Under the pieces are notes generated by a model, which was not told the DNA's origin, made no database searches, and saw only the letters and a program-made list of their open reading frames with translations. 62,890 nt of DNA from Pseudomonadota bacterium (GTDB lineage: Bacteria; Desulfobacterota; Desulfobacteria; Desulfobacterales; Desulfobacteraceae): positions 1 through 62,890 of the forward strand of contig JAHJLN010000166.1 in the NCBI GenBank assembly GCA_018821715.1, given 5' to 3'. The translations under genes were made by a program, and so were the position numbers. This document shows positions 51,808 through 61,537 of this stretch, in pieces. Numbering within the stretch: position 1 is the stretch's first letter; the number at the start of each line of letters is the position of its first letter.

Positions 51808-52213
51808 AACCCTGTTTCAAATGAGACTAATATGTAACACAATCCCTTGAAATGGCAAGAATTATTTGTTAATCCCGCAACAATCCAATTTTGTTGCTAC
51901 TATGATAGCGACATATCTTGACGGGTTCAAAAAGTCAATCACTATTTTAAAAGAAAAACAATTTACACTTCATCATTTCATTGCTGTAAAACTTGTATAC
52001 AATGGATCTATCCGAAATTGTTTCAAAACTGGAAACTGATACCATTTGTTTTTCCAAAACAATGATGTTATTTTTTATGACTGATTGTTTATTTACTTGA
52101 CTATTCTATTGTTTTTTTGAATAGCTGTTTCTTTGGTAGCAACAAATTGACACCTGTGCGTTTTAATAGTTTGCACAGGCTTATTATCATAATAATACGG
52201 GGCTAACCAGGAT
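51808..52213. promoter_or_regulatory. Divergent regulatory region with three GCAACAA/TTGTTGC sites
   Basis: GCAACAA (51877-51883) and TTGTTGC (51891-51897) form an inverted pair. GTAGCAACAA at 52136-52145 is the exact reverse complement of 51891-51900, so one regulator could bind near both promoters. On the minus strand TTGCCA (51858-51853) with CATATT 18 bases later is a possible transporter promoter. No gene is present in these 400 bases. Confidence 0.5.
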
Positions 52214-53401
52214 TTGGAAAATTTGAAAGATACAATAAACCGGTATTACAACAGATACCGAGATGACATTGAAACTATTGTCCAAAAAATCCATAGCACT
52301 CCTGAACTGTCCGAACAAGAAACCATGGCCTGTAAACTTCAGGTGGAACTTCTTGAAAACTGGCAGTTTGATATTCAAAAAAAATATAAAGGAATAGACA
52401 CAGCATTTAATGCAAGGTTTGGTAAAGGCCGCCCTAATATTTGCATCATGTCTGAATACGATGCCCTGCCCGGTATCGGACACGGATGCGGTCACAACCT
52501 GATCGCAGGTGTGGCTCTTGGCACTGGAATTGTCCTTAAAGAATTGATTGTAAAAAACCATCTTAAGGGATGCGTTACGGTTATGGGAACGCCGGCTGAA
52601 GAAAAAAGGGGCTGCAAGATTGACCTGCTCCGGGCAGGTGCTCTTGAAGATGTGGACCTGGTACTTATGGCCCACCCCTCCGATCATGCGACCTCCCAGT
52701 CCATGGAAGAGGCGGGCGTCATGCAGTTTTTAATCCGTTTTAAAGGCCGGTCTGCCCATGCGGCAGCAGGGCCGGAAAAAGGGTTGAATGCACTGGACGC
52801 AGTGCGACTGCTGTTCAATGGTGTGGATGCATGGCGGCAGCAGCTGCCTGAGACCTGCAGAATCCATGGTGTGATAAAAGACGGTGGGAAAGCACCCAAT
52901 ATCATTCCGGACGATACTCTGGCAGAATTTTATCTACGATCCTTTGACAGTAATGTTTTATTGTCCATGAAAAACCGGTTTGAAAATATCGCAAAAGGCG
53001 CAGCCCTCATGACCGATACAACCGTCACGGTAGAAGAGATCAGCCATTCCTACAAACCCGGAAAACCCAACAATGAGTTGAACAAAGCATTTATGAAACT
53101 GGCAGACGAGTATGGCATGAAACCTGAGTGGCTTGCCCCGTCAAGGGCTTCTTCTGATTTTGGAGATGTCACCTATGAGGTTCCGGCAATGCACGCCTTT
53201 TTCAACATTACAGGAGAAAACAAGGAGATTGCCATCCATTCCAAAAACTTTACTCAATGTGCGGCTTCCGCCCATGCCATGGAACAGATGGGAAAAACTA
53301 TCAAAATTTTATCTCAAATCGGTTTTATGTATTTAACCCGCAAGGCTTTTAGAACAAAAGTCTTAGCAGCATTTCCTTTTGGCAAAAAAACAAAGGAATA
53401 A
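52214..53401 (+). CDS. M20-family amidohydrolase (395 aa)
   Basis: It begins at a TTG with a weak AGGAT; there is no better ATG nearby. The metal centre is SEYDALPGIGHGCGHNLIAG at about residue 78, followed by GTPAEEKRGCK, MAHPSDHATSQ and the dimer domain with FKGRSAHAA. ASSDFGDVTYEVPAMHAFF is typical of the AbgA/IAA-amino-acid hydrolase branch. These cut N-acyl or aminobenzoyl amino acids. The divergent amino-acid importer makes the pair look like uptake and cleavage of a conjugated amino acid (inference). Confidence 0.88.
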   Translation: MENLKDTINRYYNRYRDDIETIVQKIHSTPELSEQETMACKLQVELLENWQFDIQKKYKGIDTAFNARFGKGRPNICIMSEYDALPGIGHGCGHNLIAGVALGTGIVLKELIVKNHLKGCVTVMGTPAEEKRGCKIDLLRAGALEDVDLVLMAHPSDHATSQSMEEAGVMQFLIRFKGRSAHAAAGPEKGLNALDAVRLLFNGVDAWRQQLPETCRIHGVIKDGGKAPNIIPDDTLAEFYLRSFDSNVLLSMKNRFENIAKGAALMTDTTVTVEEISHSYKPGKPNNELNKAFMKLADEYGMKPEWLAPSRASSDFGDVTYEVPAMHAFFNITGENKEIAIHSKNFTQCAASAHAMEQMGKTIKILSQIGFMYLTRKAFRTKVLAAFPFGKKTKE

Positions 53402-53444
53402 CCTTCTTGACTTATACTTTTAAGCTTACTATCAGCAAGCGCTA

Positions 53445-54056
53445 ATGAAGACAACACCTCACAACTTAAGAATTCTGGCGGTTTCAGATTTTGTTGATAA
53501 ATCATTAACCCAAAGGGTTGAAGACAAAACGCTTGAGCCTGTAGACCTGATTATTTCCTGTGGTGACCTGGCTCCGGAATACCTTTCGTTTTTAAGGGAC
53601 AGACTTGACAGGCCGTTGTTTTATGTCAAAGGGAACCACGATATCCGCTACTCTCTGTCCAACCCGATGGGTTGTGAAAACATTCATGCAAAAATTGTCC
53701 GGTTCGGGTCCTTGAATCTTCTGGGCCTTGAAGGCTCCATGTGGTACAATGGGGGTATAAATCAATATATGGACAAAGAAATGAACAAGATAATCAGGGG
53801 CCTGTGGTTTTCCTTCTGGCGAAAAGGCGGGGTTCACATGGTGGTCACCCATGCCCCGCCACGAAAAATTCATGATGCTGAAGATCGCTGTCACATGGGG
53901 TTTGAAAGTTTTGTCAAATTAATAGACAAAAGAAAACCCGATTATTTTATTCACGGTCACATTCACAAAGAATTTGAAACCCAAAGAGACAGAATCACGA
54001 GGCTTGACACAACACAAGTGATTAACACCTGCGGATACACTATTTTAGAGGTATAA
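53445..54056 (+). CDS. Calcineurin-like metallophosphoesterase (203 aa)
   Basis: The metal ligands are RILAVSDFVD (the second ligand is F-V-D rather than the usual L-H), LIISCGDLAPEYL, FYVKGNHDIRYS, VVTHAPPRKIHD and FIHGHIHKEFE. The changed first motif is also seen in small YfcE-like relatives. The substrate could be a phosphodiester or nucleotide. Its stop is 2 bases before the next ATG, so it is tightly paired with the ParB/Lrp fusion gene. Confidence 0.85.
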   Translation: MKTTPHNLRILAVSDFVDKSLTQRVEDKTLEPVDLIISCGDLAPEYLSFLRDRLDRPLFYVKGNHDIRYSLSNPMGCENIHAKIVRFGSLNLLGLEGSMWYNGGINQYMDKEMNKIIRGLWFSFWRKGGVHMVVTHAPPRKIHDAEDRCHMGFESFVKLIDKRKPDYFIHGHIHKEFETQRDRITRLDTTQVINTCGYTILEV

Positions 54057-54058
54057 CC

Positions 54059-55144
54059 ATGAAAAATTTTTTTAAGCTTCTTTTTTCTTCAGAGAAAAAT
54101 GAAGAGGAAAACCATGTCAGTTCTTTTAATGAACAGCAAAAAAAGGAAGAGGATGTTCAATTCATTGACCATGGTGTTAAAACCGTTGATCTAGAAAAAA
54201 TTATCGGCAGTGTGGGAAAATATTATGATTTTGACTCCCAGTTCAGACCCAAAAAACATATGTCCGGAAAACGATTCTTAGATATCAAAAAAGCCATGCG
54301 TGACGGAAAACCCCTGCCGCCTGTAAAACTGTATCAAATCAGAAATGATTATTATGTTCTGGACGGCAACCACCGGGTATCTGCTGCAAAAGAACTGGGG
54401 CGGTTTGATATCCAGGCTAAAGTGGTTGAATTGCTTTCAGCAACAAATACCATGGAAAACCTTTTGTATATTGAGAAAACCAAGTTTTTCGAAACAACCG
54501 GATTAGCTGAAGATATCACTTTGACTGAGGTTGGAAAATACAATTTCCTTGAAAATCAGATTAAAAACCATAAAAATCATTTAACCAACATATCCGGCAC
54601 TGAAACCGATTTTAAAAAAGCTGCCGAGGACTGGTATAACACAATTTACAAACCCCTGACCACCATCATTACCAATGGCGGGCTGACCAAGTATTTTCCC
54701 AAAAGAAGTGTTGCCGATCTTTATACTTATATTTCTTATCATCATTGGGAAAGAACCTCCAGCCGTCGATATGGCATTGGAATTGACAGACTGATTCCAA
54801 AAAGCATGGAAGCATTCAGAACTGCCATGCTTGAAAAAAGCACTCCGGATTATCCTGAGATGAAGCGAACCATCACGGCTTTTATTATGATCAATATTGA
54901 CACGTCAACAGAAGTAAAGGTCATTGATAAATTATTTGCTCTGGATGAAGTTCAGGAGGTTCACTCTGTCCATGGAACCATTGATGTCCTTGTAAAAATT
55001 GTCCTGAAAAGAGATTTTCTGGCATCTGATGCCGAGATCATTGCTGAATTTGTAGATCAGCGAATCCGGCGGATCCACGGGATAAACCGGACCCAGACCG
55101 TCATACCGGGTATCTCAAAGGTCAAGGAAGGGTTTATGTGCTAG
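54059..55144 (+). CDS. ParB-like domain - central helical domain - Lrp/AsnC ligand-binding domain fusion (361 aa)
   Basis: Residues about 40-135 resemble a ParB/Srx nuclease-like domain (PPVKLYQIRNDYYVLDGNHRVSAAKELG). About 180-260 holds a helical segment with AEDWYNTIYKPL and FPKRSVADLYTYISYHHW, as in ParB-like proteins linked to DUF4032. From about 275 it is an Lrp/AsnC C-terminal domain (ITAFIMINIDTSTEVKVIDKL, DEVQEVHSVHGTIDVLVKIVL) that normally binds amino acids and makes octamers. There is no helix-turn-helix. It is co-translated with the phosphoesterase and may regulate or feed it. Its end overlaps a convergent gene by 11 bases. Confidence 0.8.
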   Translation: MKNFFKLLFSSEKNEEENHVSSFNEQQKKEEDVQFIDHGVKTVDLEKIIGSVGKYYDFDSQFRPKKHMSGKRFLDIKKAMRDGKPLPPVKLYQIRNDYYVLDGNHRVSAAKELGRFDIQAKVVELLSATNTMENLLYIEKTKFFETTGLAEDITLTEVGKYNFLENQIKNHKNHLTNISGTETDFKKAAEDWYNTIYKPLTTIITNGGLTKYFPKRSVADLYTYISYHHWERTSSRRYGIGIDRLIPKSMEAFRTAMLEKSTPDYPEMKRTITAFIMINIDTSTEVKVIDKLFALDEVQEVHSVHGTIDVLVKIVLKRDFLASDAEIIAEFVDQRIRRIHGINRTQTVIPGISKVKEGFMC

Positions 55145-56057
55145 GCATCAATTTGGGCATTCCCAAAATCTGGGGAAAGAATTTGATCAACCCGCCTTCA
55201 TGGATCAGGGACACATGGTGGGTGTACATGGCTGTATCCCACATATTAAGAAAAGATCTCATGGGTTCCGGGGTCTTTTCTTTATCTAAAAAAAATACCC
55301 CCTGTTGGATAATCTTTTGTTTACTTATTCCTGCTTCTAATTTTTTGAGGATTCTTTCCTCTCTTTGCAGGATGGTTTGGATGCCTGCAGCCCATGCTGA
55401 CCCAATTGCTTTTTTATATAAACCGCCGTGGCTTGTAAGAACCCAATTAACATTCATTCCATCCAGCCTTAAAATCGATTCAACAATCTGTTTTATACTG
55501 CAGTCTGACCAGCCATACCACGGACCAAAGCGATCCAGACCCATATCACCTGAGAAAAGAATTTTTTCATCGGGAAAATAGAAGGATGTATGAGAAGGGG
55601 AATGACCGGGTGTTTCCACAATAACCATTTCAGGCATCATGTCGGTTAAACAGGTTTTTTCATTATAGCATTCATATACCTCAAGCGGCCTGTATCCCAG
55701 ATGGTTCACCACAAAGTCTTTCCATTTTTCTGCCATCCCGAAAGGCCCTGCTGTCTGTTCAATCACAAAATCAAGGGATGTCAGGTATGGGGCTTCTTTT
55801 TCCGGTATAAAAACAATTGCCTCAGAATGGGTATTAACATATCGAGTCCAGATGGAATGATCCAGATGGTAGTGGGTGATGATGGCTGCATCAGGCGCTT
55901 CTTGTTCCAGCAGAACAGGGGTTTCTTCTGGACCCATATTCATATCAATGAATACTTTTTTCTTTGATTGGACAATAATCCCGGCGCAGGATGAAAAATT
56001 GGCCATGGAATCGGGCTCCACATAGGTAATCTTGTCTGTGATGGCTGTTCTTTTCAA
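55134..56057 (-). CDS. Metallo-beta-lactamase-fold hydrolase (307 aa)
   Basis: The metal motif is ITHYHLDHSIW (HxHxDH), with ETPGHSPSHTSFYFP, LFSGDMGLDRFG and a late SHGGLY histidine. The second half has a helical cap with ILQREERILKKLEAG, as in glyoxalase II-like and LACTB2-like proteins. The substrate is unknown. It follows the DUF2817 gene by 7 bases on the minus strand. Confidence 0.85.
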   Translation of the reverse strand: MKRTAITDKITYVEPDSMANFSSCAGIIVQSKKKVFIDMNMGPEETPVLLEQEAPDAAIITHYHLDHSIWTRYVNTHSEAIVFIPEKEAPYLTSLDFVIEQTAGPFGMAEKWKDFVVNHLGYRPLEVYECYNEKTCLTDMMPEMVIVETPGHSPSHTSFYFPDEKILFSGDMGLDRFGPWYGWSDCSIKQIVESILRLDGMNVNWVLTSHGGLYKKAIGSAWAAGIQTILQREERILKKLEAGISKQKIIQQGVFFLDKEKTPEPMRSFLNMWDTAMYTHHVSLIHEGGLIKFFPQILGMPKLMPST

Positions 56058-56064
56058 GCAGTGC

Positions 56065-57321
56065 CTATTCTCTAATATTGGTTTCCCGGTATTTTTTTAT
56101 TGCCTGTAAAAGGGTCTGCCTTGCATCTTCAACCGCCTTTGACCGCCAGGCTTCAGATGAGGGATAATATCCAGCCAGATATCTGGATTTAACCTCTTTT
56201 TCGTCTTTTTCAGATCTATACCCATATTGAACCCCCTGGTTCTCTATGACCACGTTGTGCAATGCCTTAATGGCCCCCAGGGTCGTCTGTGTATCCAGGG
56301 TTCCAAATTCAAAGGCCATGTTAAGAAATAGTTTTTCCGGAATAATGTCTCCCAAATATGTTGAAAAATCCCCTGTCACTGTATAAAAGTCTTCTTTGTC
56401 CCCCCAGTCAATGGAATTGCCAGAAAAAATAGTTTCAATCATGGCTTTTTTCTTTTCATCTTTTATAGGATTTGGAAAAAGATGCAGGGTTCCATTTTCA
56501 CCATACCCTGTATGCAAATCAATATTAAATACCATATCATACGGCTCAGCAATCTGTTGAATCAATGGTGTCAAGATTTTTACAGAGGGTTCAAGCGCCT
56601 TGCCCCCAAAATAAATGCCTTTTTCATACTGGTACTGCCCCTGCAAAACTGCCTGTCGTAACGTTCCCATGGAATGTCTGATTATTTTCTGGATGGCGGT
56701 AATCTGGAAGAAAAAATGGCCAAAACTGGTTAAACTGACTTTCTGCTTTTGATTCAAAAAAGCGTTCAGATCGTTATACCCTTTATTTACAGACTTAAAA
56801 AGACTGTTGTCTGTCGAGCTGTTCCGGTTCAGATCCACGTTGTTTTCCGTGACCCGTCTCTGATACTTAAAGCCATAAGGATTAATGGCATGAATTATAA
56901 GCACGCCCAGTTCATCCAGACTGTTTTCTTTTACCTGTTCACTTAAAAACATCTGCTGGACAGCACTGCCCACATAACCTTCAATCCCATGCACCCCGGA
57001 AGTTAATATCAGCAGTCGCTTAAATGATTTTTGAGCAGGAATATAACAATAATCAATGGTTAAATCCGGATCCACGAGGCTTTCAATCTTCAGGGCTGAA
57101 ATTTGAACTTCTTTGTAGGTCTCTTTGATTTTATCGGCTTCATCTATAAAATGCCGGCGGCAATCAACATAGGATTCCTGAAAATATTTTAAATCGGTTG
57201 GGTTTGCTATCTGGGTAACCGCATGAGGCGTATAAGTATTAAACTGATAGGTGGTGAAGACGATCACACCTGCGATAATAAAGAGAAGTCCGTTAAGTAC
57301 CACCTTAAAAAAAGTCTTCAT
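56065..57321 (-). CDS. DUF2817 / M14-like zinc carboxypeptidase (418 aa)
   Basis: An N-terminal membrane helix (about 5-25, VVLNGLLFIIAGVIVF) anchors the protein. The zinc site begins TSGVHGIEGYVGS (H and E), continues with HAINPYGFKYQRRVTENNVDLNRN and FNIDLHTGYGE (H), then FEFGTL for the catalytic glutamate. This is the DUF2817 branch of the M14 fold, placed outside the membrane. It may trim peptides or cell-wall peptides. It is paired with the metallo-hydrolase gene downstream. Confidence 0.85.
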   Translation of the reverse strand: MKTFFKVVLNGLLFIIAGVIVFTTYQFNTYTPHAVTQIANPTDLKYFQESYVDCRRHFIDEADKIKETYKEVQISALKIESLVDPDLTIDYCYIPAQKSFKRLLILTSGVHGIEGYVGSAVQQMFLSEQVKENSLDELGVLIIHAINPYGFKYQRRVTENNVDLNRNSSTDNSLFKSVNKGYNDLNAFLNQKQKVSLTSFGHFFFQITAIQKIIRHSMGTLRQAVLQGQYQYEKGIYFGGKALEPSVKILTPLIQQIAEPYDMVFNIDLHTGYGENGTLHLFPNPIKDEKKKAMIETIFSGNSIDWGDKEDFYTVTGDFSTYLGDIIPEKLFLNMAFEFGTLDTQTTLGAIKALHNVVIENQGVQYGYRSEKDEKEVKSRYLAGYYPSSEAWRSKAVEDARQTLLQAIKKYRETNIRE

Positions 57322-57513
57322 TTCATCCTTTTAACCTGTCTTTTATTAACATTCTTTCCTCTTTAGCCAACTTTCTTCCAGGTTCTGTAGAAAAACCTTA
57401 ATCGTCTGTCAAGAACAATGTTATTAATTTTGTGCTTTGTAAAAATGAAAAAAATGGTTACATTGATTTAATTGTCATTAACCCTACAGCTTAAAATTTT
57501 TTGGATTAATTTT

Positions 57514-59304
57514 ATGACTGGACTTGATTTACAAATCTCTTTGGTTTCTTTTGTTCTTATTACCGCATTATTCCTGCTGGTATCAGAAATTATATCTGTT
57601 GATAAGACCGCTATGGGAATCATGGTTGTTCTTGCATTAACTGGAATCCTGACACCCAAAGAAACCGTGGCAGGGTTTGCCAATCCCGCTGTGATAACGG
57701 TTGGTGCCATGTTTCTAATCAGCCGCGGCCTGATAAGAACAGGCGCTGTAGGTTTTGTGACGGAACTTTTGCTGCGGTTTTCAAAAGGAAATAAAACCTA
57801 TGCCCATATTCTCATCCTTATAACCGTTGCCTTTGCCTCTGCATTTATCAACAACACCCCGGTTGTTGTCTTATTTATCCCCATTGTCATGGGGCTTAGC
57901 TGCGAGTGTGATTTTTCCCCTTCAAAACTGCTGATACCCTTATCCTATGTGTCCATCCTTGCCGGAACCTGCACCCTGATCGGCACCTCTACAAATATTA
58001 TTGTCAGTGATCTTTCAGCCACCTATGGGTATGAACCGCTCTTAATGTTCGAATTAAGCATCATCGGCATTCCCATCGCCCTTATCGGGATCATTTTCCT
58101 TGTGGTTGTCTCACCGAGACTCATGCCCGGACGAACAGCCCCTGTATGCGAACTGGATGAAGGAAAAGAAAAAAGATATATTGCCGAACTTATTGTTCCC
58201 GCCAAAAGCCCTTTGATCGGAATAAGCAATATTGTTGACCATGCCGAAGAAATGCTTGGATTAAATGTAATTGAAATCTTTCGCAACGGGCACATCTTTG
58301 ATCCTGTCAGAACCAGGATCTTTATCAAGCAGGAGGATATTCTCCTTGTAAAAGGCTCGGCAGAAGATCTTTTATCCTGCCTGAAAAAACAGATTTTTGA
58401 ACTTGCCCATGGTGAGGAAAACATGGCATTCGGCAGTGGATTAAAAGATGACCTGATCATTGAACTGATTGTACCGCCATTGTCAACACTCCTGAGAGAA
58501 CCGCTTCTGTCTACAGACCTGCAGGATGATTCAGACATTCAGATTATTGCCATAAGAAGCCGCACCAGCCACTATTCCTATCGGAAAGTTCAAAATGTAA
58601 AACTAAAGATAGGCGATATCGTCCTTGTTCGCTGTCCAAGAAACAAACTTTCAAAAATACGAAACAGTACGGATTTTGTTATTCTTGAAGATATCCATCA
58701 CGCCATGATTGATAAGGAAAAAGCCGGCCTGGCCGCGGGCATTTTTGCAATTGTTGTTCTTGCCGCCACCTTCGGGTTGGCAGATATCATGGTCTGCTCG
58801 TTAACCGGGGTCTTTTTAATGACACTCACCCATTGTTTAAGCCTGAAAGATGCCTACAGGTCCTTGCAGTCGGACGTGCTGCTTTTAATCATCGGAACCC
58901 TTGCCCTGGGGCTTGCCATGGATAAAACAGGTGCCACAAAACTGTATGCTGACTTTTTCTTGAGCCTGTTTGACGGTAAGAGTCCGAATCTTATTCTGGC
59001 CGGCATCATCCTTTTGACCAGCATCTGTACGCATATTTTAAGCAATAATGCCACTGCCGTACTTTTACTTCCCATTGCCATATCAACGGCTATTTCCCTT
59101 GGTGTGGACCCCAAACCGTTTATCATCGGCATCTGTTTTGGTGCCAGTGCCTGCTTTGCCACCCCCATTGGTTACCAGACCAATCTTCTGGTATACGGCC
59201 CGGGCGGGTACCGGTTTTCCGACTATATCAAACTGGGATTGCCGTTAAATATTTTGGTGATCTTCTTTGCCTCTGTCTTCATCCCCATTATCTGGCCGTT
59301 TTAA
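57514..59304 (+). CDS. SLC13/DASS-family transporter with two RCK_C (TrkA-C) domains (596 aa)
   Basis: Membrane blocks at both ends (about 1-185 and 400-590) carry the paired family motifs INNTPVVVLFIPIV and, in the second half, LSNNATAVLLLPIAIS; LIGTSTNIIVSDL and TPIGYQTNLLVYG are the SNT-type substrate sites. Two RCK_C domains lie between (about 200-280 and 300-385: SPLIGISNIVDH and STLLREPLLSTDLQDDSD). Proteins of this layout import sulfate or dicarboxylates with sodium. In a sulfate reducer sulfate is plausible. The first ATG that fits is 57514; a TTG at 57472 is possible. Confidence 0.88.
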   Translation: MTGLDLQISLVSFVLITALFLLVSEIISVDKTAMGIMVVLALTGILTPKETVAGFANPAVITVGAMFLISRGLIRTGAVGFVTELLLRFSKGNKTYAHILILITVAFASAFINNTPVVVLFIPIVMGLSCECDFSPSKLLIPLSYVSILAGTCTLIGTSTNIIVSDLSATYGYEPLLMFELSIIGIPIALIGIIFLVVVSPRLMPGRTAPVCELDEGKEKRYIAELIVPAKSPLIGISNIVDHAEEMLGLNVIEIFRNGHIFDPVRTRIFIKQEDILLVKGSAEDLLSCLKKQIFELAHGEENMAFGSGLKDDLIIELIVPPLSTLLREPLLSTDLQDDSDIQIIAIRSRTSHYSYRKVQNVKLKIGDIVLVRCPRNKLSKIRNSTDFVILEDIHHAMIDKEKAGLAAGIFAIVVLAATFGLADIMVCSLTGVFLMTLTHCLSLKDAYRSLQSDVLLLIIGTLALGLAMDKTGATKLYADFFLSLFDGKSPNLILAGIILLTSICTHILSNNATAVLLLPIAISTAISLGVDPKPFIIGICFGASACFATPIGYQTNLLVYGPGGYRFSDYIKLGLPLNILVIFFASVFIPIIWPF

Positions 59305-59309
59305 TCTTA

Positions 59310-59657
59310 CTATTCAAGGATTAAAAGTCCGACCAGCATGTGATCCTTATGTTTTCCCGGCTCAGGCTCTGAGATGTGTTTTATTTCCGTCAGTTGGGGC
59401 ACAGGATTGGCCGTTGCCTCATCAGGATGATATTTCATGGTAAGAATATCCCCTGACTTGATACACTTAAGCACTTTGGAGTCTTTACGGACAATAATGC
59501 CAAGTCCCTTTGAAGAAAAATCCTTTAGTTTAAAATGATAGGCGATTTCATTATCTCCGGGTATAAATTCAACACTGGCACTTTTCAGGCTTTCTTTTCT
59601 GTCCTCACCCCGTAAATTCATTTTTTTTTCAGAATCATTTTTCACTGATCGCTCCAT
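59310..59657 (-). CDS. PilZ-domain protein (115 aa)
   Basis: The c-di-GMP binding pattern is RGEDRKES (RxxxR) at about residues 16-20, followed by LKDFSSKGLGI (the D-x-S-x-x-G box) at about 45-52. The remainder is a small beta barrel. It is tail-to-tail with the SLC13 gene, 5 bases apart. Its target process is unknown. Confidence 0.8.
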   Translation of the reverse strand: MERSVKNDSEKKMNLRGEDRKESLKSASVEFIPGDNEIAYHFKLKDFSSKGLGIIVRKDSKVLKCIKSGDILTMKYHPDEATANPVPQLTEIKHISEPEPGKHKDHMLVGLLILE

Positions 59658-59727
59658 TCATTTATAAAACGATGATATCATTCACTTTTAATGACCCTTT
59701 TTAATTCATAAATCAATACTTTCTTAA

Positions 59728-60210
59728 TTACAGCATCTTTTTTTTATATCTTTTCTCCAATTCCAACAGGTTCTTTTTAACCTCAAGACCCCCGCCAAAA
59801 CCGGTCAGACTCCCGTTTTTACCGATCACCCGGTGACAGGGAACGATAATCGAAATTGGATTTTTCCCGTTTGCCATTCCCACGGCTCTGGATGCACAGG
59901 GATTTCCAATCCTTTTGGCCAGTTCGCCATAGGAGATAGTTTGTCCATAGGGAATGCCAACAAGCTGTTGCCAGACTTTTTTTTGAAATAACGTCCCGTC
60001 AAGTTTCAGGTCTATATCAAATATAGTGCGTTCCCCCTTAAAATAAGCATCCAGTTGAACCAGGGCTTTTTTGAATATATCTTCAGTGTATACCCAGTCC
60101 TCTTCAGGCTCAACACGGGTCTTGCCCTTGGGGAAATGAAGACTTTCAAGCAATGTATTGCCGGTCAATAAAAGCTGTCCCAAAGGGGAGTCAAAATAAC
60201 AATATTTCAT
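59728..60210 (-). CDS. ogt: Methylated-DNA--protein-cysteine methyltransferase
   Basis: The alkyl-acceptor motif IIVPCHRVIGKNGSLTGF is at about residue 120, with the helix-turn-helix part TISYGELAKRIGNP and SRAVGMANGKNP before it. The length of 160 is normal for Ogt. It removes O6-alkyl groups from guanine in a single turnover. It is 1 base after the DUF945 gene, probably co-transcribed. Confidence 0.95.
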   Translation of the reverse strand: MKYCYFDSPLGQLLLTGNTLLESLHFPKGKTRVEPEEDWVYTEDIFKKALVQLDAYFKGERTIFDIDLKLDGTLFQKKVWQQLVGIPYGQTISYGELAKRIGNPCASRAVGMANGKNPISIIVPCHRVIGKNGSLTGFGGGLEVKKNLLELEKRYKKKML

Positions 60211-60211
60211 A

Positions 60212-61537
60212 TCAGTTTAAAAAGACCTCTTTTTCATTTAAAAACAATTTTCCATCCCTGGTTTCTGCTTTATGGACCAGATTGTTTCCGACCTTTAAAA
60301 AAAGACCGGTCTGCATGCCGGGAAACAGCCGTGACATCAGATCCGGGTTTCCCTCCATCAGCTGGTAGGGCAGGGTGATCTCGGATTTTAAATAAAAAAT
60401 ATCCAGCGCTGCCGACGGCTGCATCATAATGGGAAGGAACTGGGCCATGGTCATGTCCTTTTTAAGGCTTAATGCAACATCGCCGTTGATGTTTCCATGG
60501 GGCAATTGGGCCCGAAGATCCGAGAGTTTAATTTCAAGCCCTTTTTTTAATAATTTTTCATAGGCACCCAAAAGTTGGATCCCCATTTGGGTCATCTGTT
60601 TTTCGGCCGCTTTTTTCATTGTATCCCGGCTCTGTTGTGACGCAGAGATCTCCCTTAGAGCATTGCTCATGATCTGTGAATACATCTTAACAAAATCTTC
60701 GTATCCCCGGGCATCAATGTGATTAATTCCGATGCGGATACCTGCATTTTTAATTTCGTTTTCCCCGGATTTAAGGGTGTCCAGGCCATATCCCATCCCA
60801 ATGGATACCACTTGTTCTTCCTGGCTGTAATCAAGGGTATACTCCCCTTTTAACTTTGAGAGATCAAACTGATTTTTTTTGTTATCTGCCATTATATGAT
60901 TAACAAAAAAAGAAACCGTACCTTCCCAGATAACCGGAGAAATCTTTTTTATTTTTGACTGTAAAGAAAAACTGTCCATCTTGAATTTTCCAGGTATCGA
61001 ACATCCCGCCCAGGTCATTTCAGACGTATTATTTTTTAATCCCTTATCAAGGAAGACTGACAAGGTCCCCGGCTGTATCTCAATTACATCCCGGCCCTCG
61101 ATAAAGGAAAAGGCCGCCAGTGTCAGTGTTGATTTAATATCACCGGAAAGCATATATTGAGTTTTAATCTCAAGGGGAGTTTTCCCATTCAGTTTTTCGT
61201 TTACAAACTCTGTGTACCATTTGTTTTTTTCCAGGCTGGTTGTTGAGACAATCCCTGAAAACCCGTGTTCTGCTCGATCAACAAAAATGATATCTTCCAC
61301 ACCGTACAGCGCTTTAAGGGGGCCTGTGCTGATCTTCCATTCAATCTGAGAACGAGAAAACCCCCTGTCATATTTCTGGATTTCAATTGAAACATCAGAT
61401 CCTGTCTCTGCATGCATCCTGTTGATATCACCAAACGCCTGTCTAATGACTCGCTCCATGATAAGACCATTGAAAAAAGGTGTTCCAATGACGGCCAGTA
61501 TGATGATTCCTGCAACAACCACAATAATTTTTTTCAT
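60212..61537 (-). CDS. DUF945 (YdgA-like) protein (441 aa)
   Basis: A signal/anchor helix (KKIIVVVAGIIILAVIGTPFF) is followed by a long beta-rich domain that begins GLIMERVIRQAFGDIN, as in the DUF945/YdgA family. A helical section near residues 290-350 (SREI-ASQQSRDTMKKAAEKQMTQMG) comes before the C-terminal strands. It is probably periplasmic or inner-membrane anchored; the function of the family is unknown. Confidence 0.82.
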   Translation of the reverse strand: MKKIIVVVAGIIILAVIGTPFFNGLIMERVIRQAFGDINRMHAETGSDVSIEIQKYDRGFSRSQIEWKISTGPLKALYGVEDIIFVDRAEHGFSGIVSTTSLEKNKWYTEFVNEKLNGKTPLEIKTQYMLSGDIKSTLTLAAFSFIEGRDVIEIQPGTLSVFLDKGLKNNTSEMTWAGCSIPGKFKMDSFSLQSKIKKISPVIWEGTVSFFVNHIMADNKKNQFDLSKLKGEYTLDYSQEEQVVSIGMGYGLDTLKSGENEIKNAGIRIGINHIDARGYEDFVKMYSQIMSNALREISASQQSRDTMKKAAEKQMTQMGIQLLGAYEKLLKKGLEIKLSDLRAQLPHGNINGDVALSLKKDMTMAQFLPIMMQPSAALDIFYLKSEITLPYQLMEGNPDLMSRLFPGMQTGLFLKVGNNLVHKAETRDGKLFLNEKEVFLN

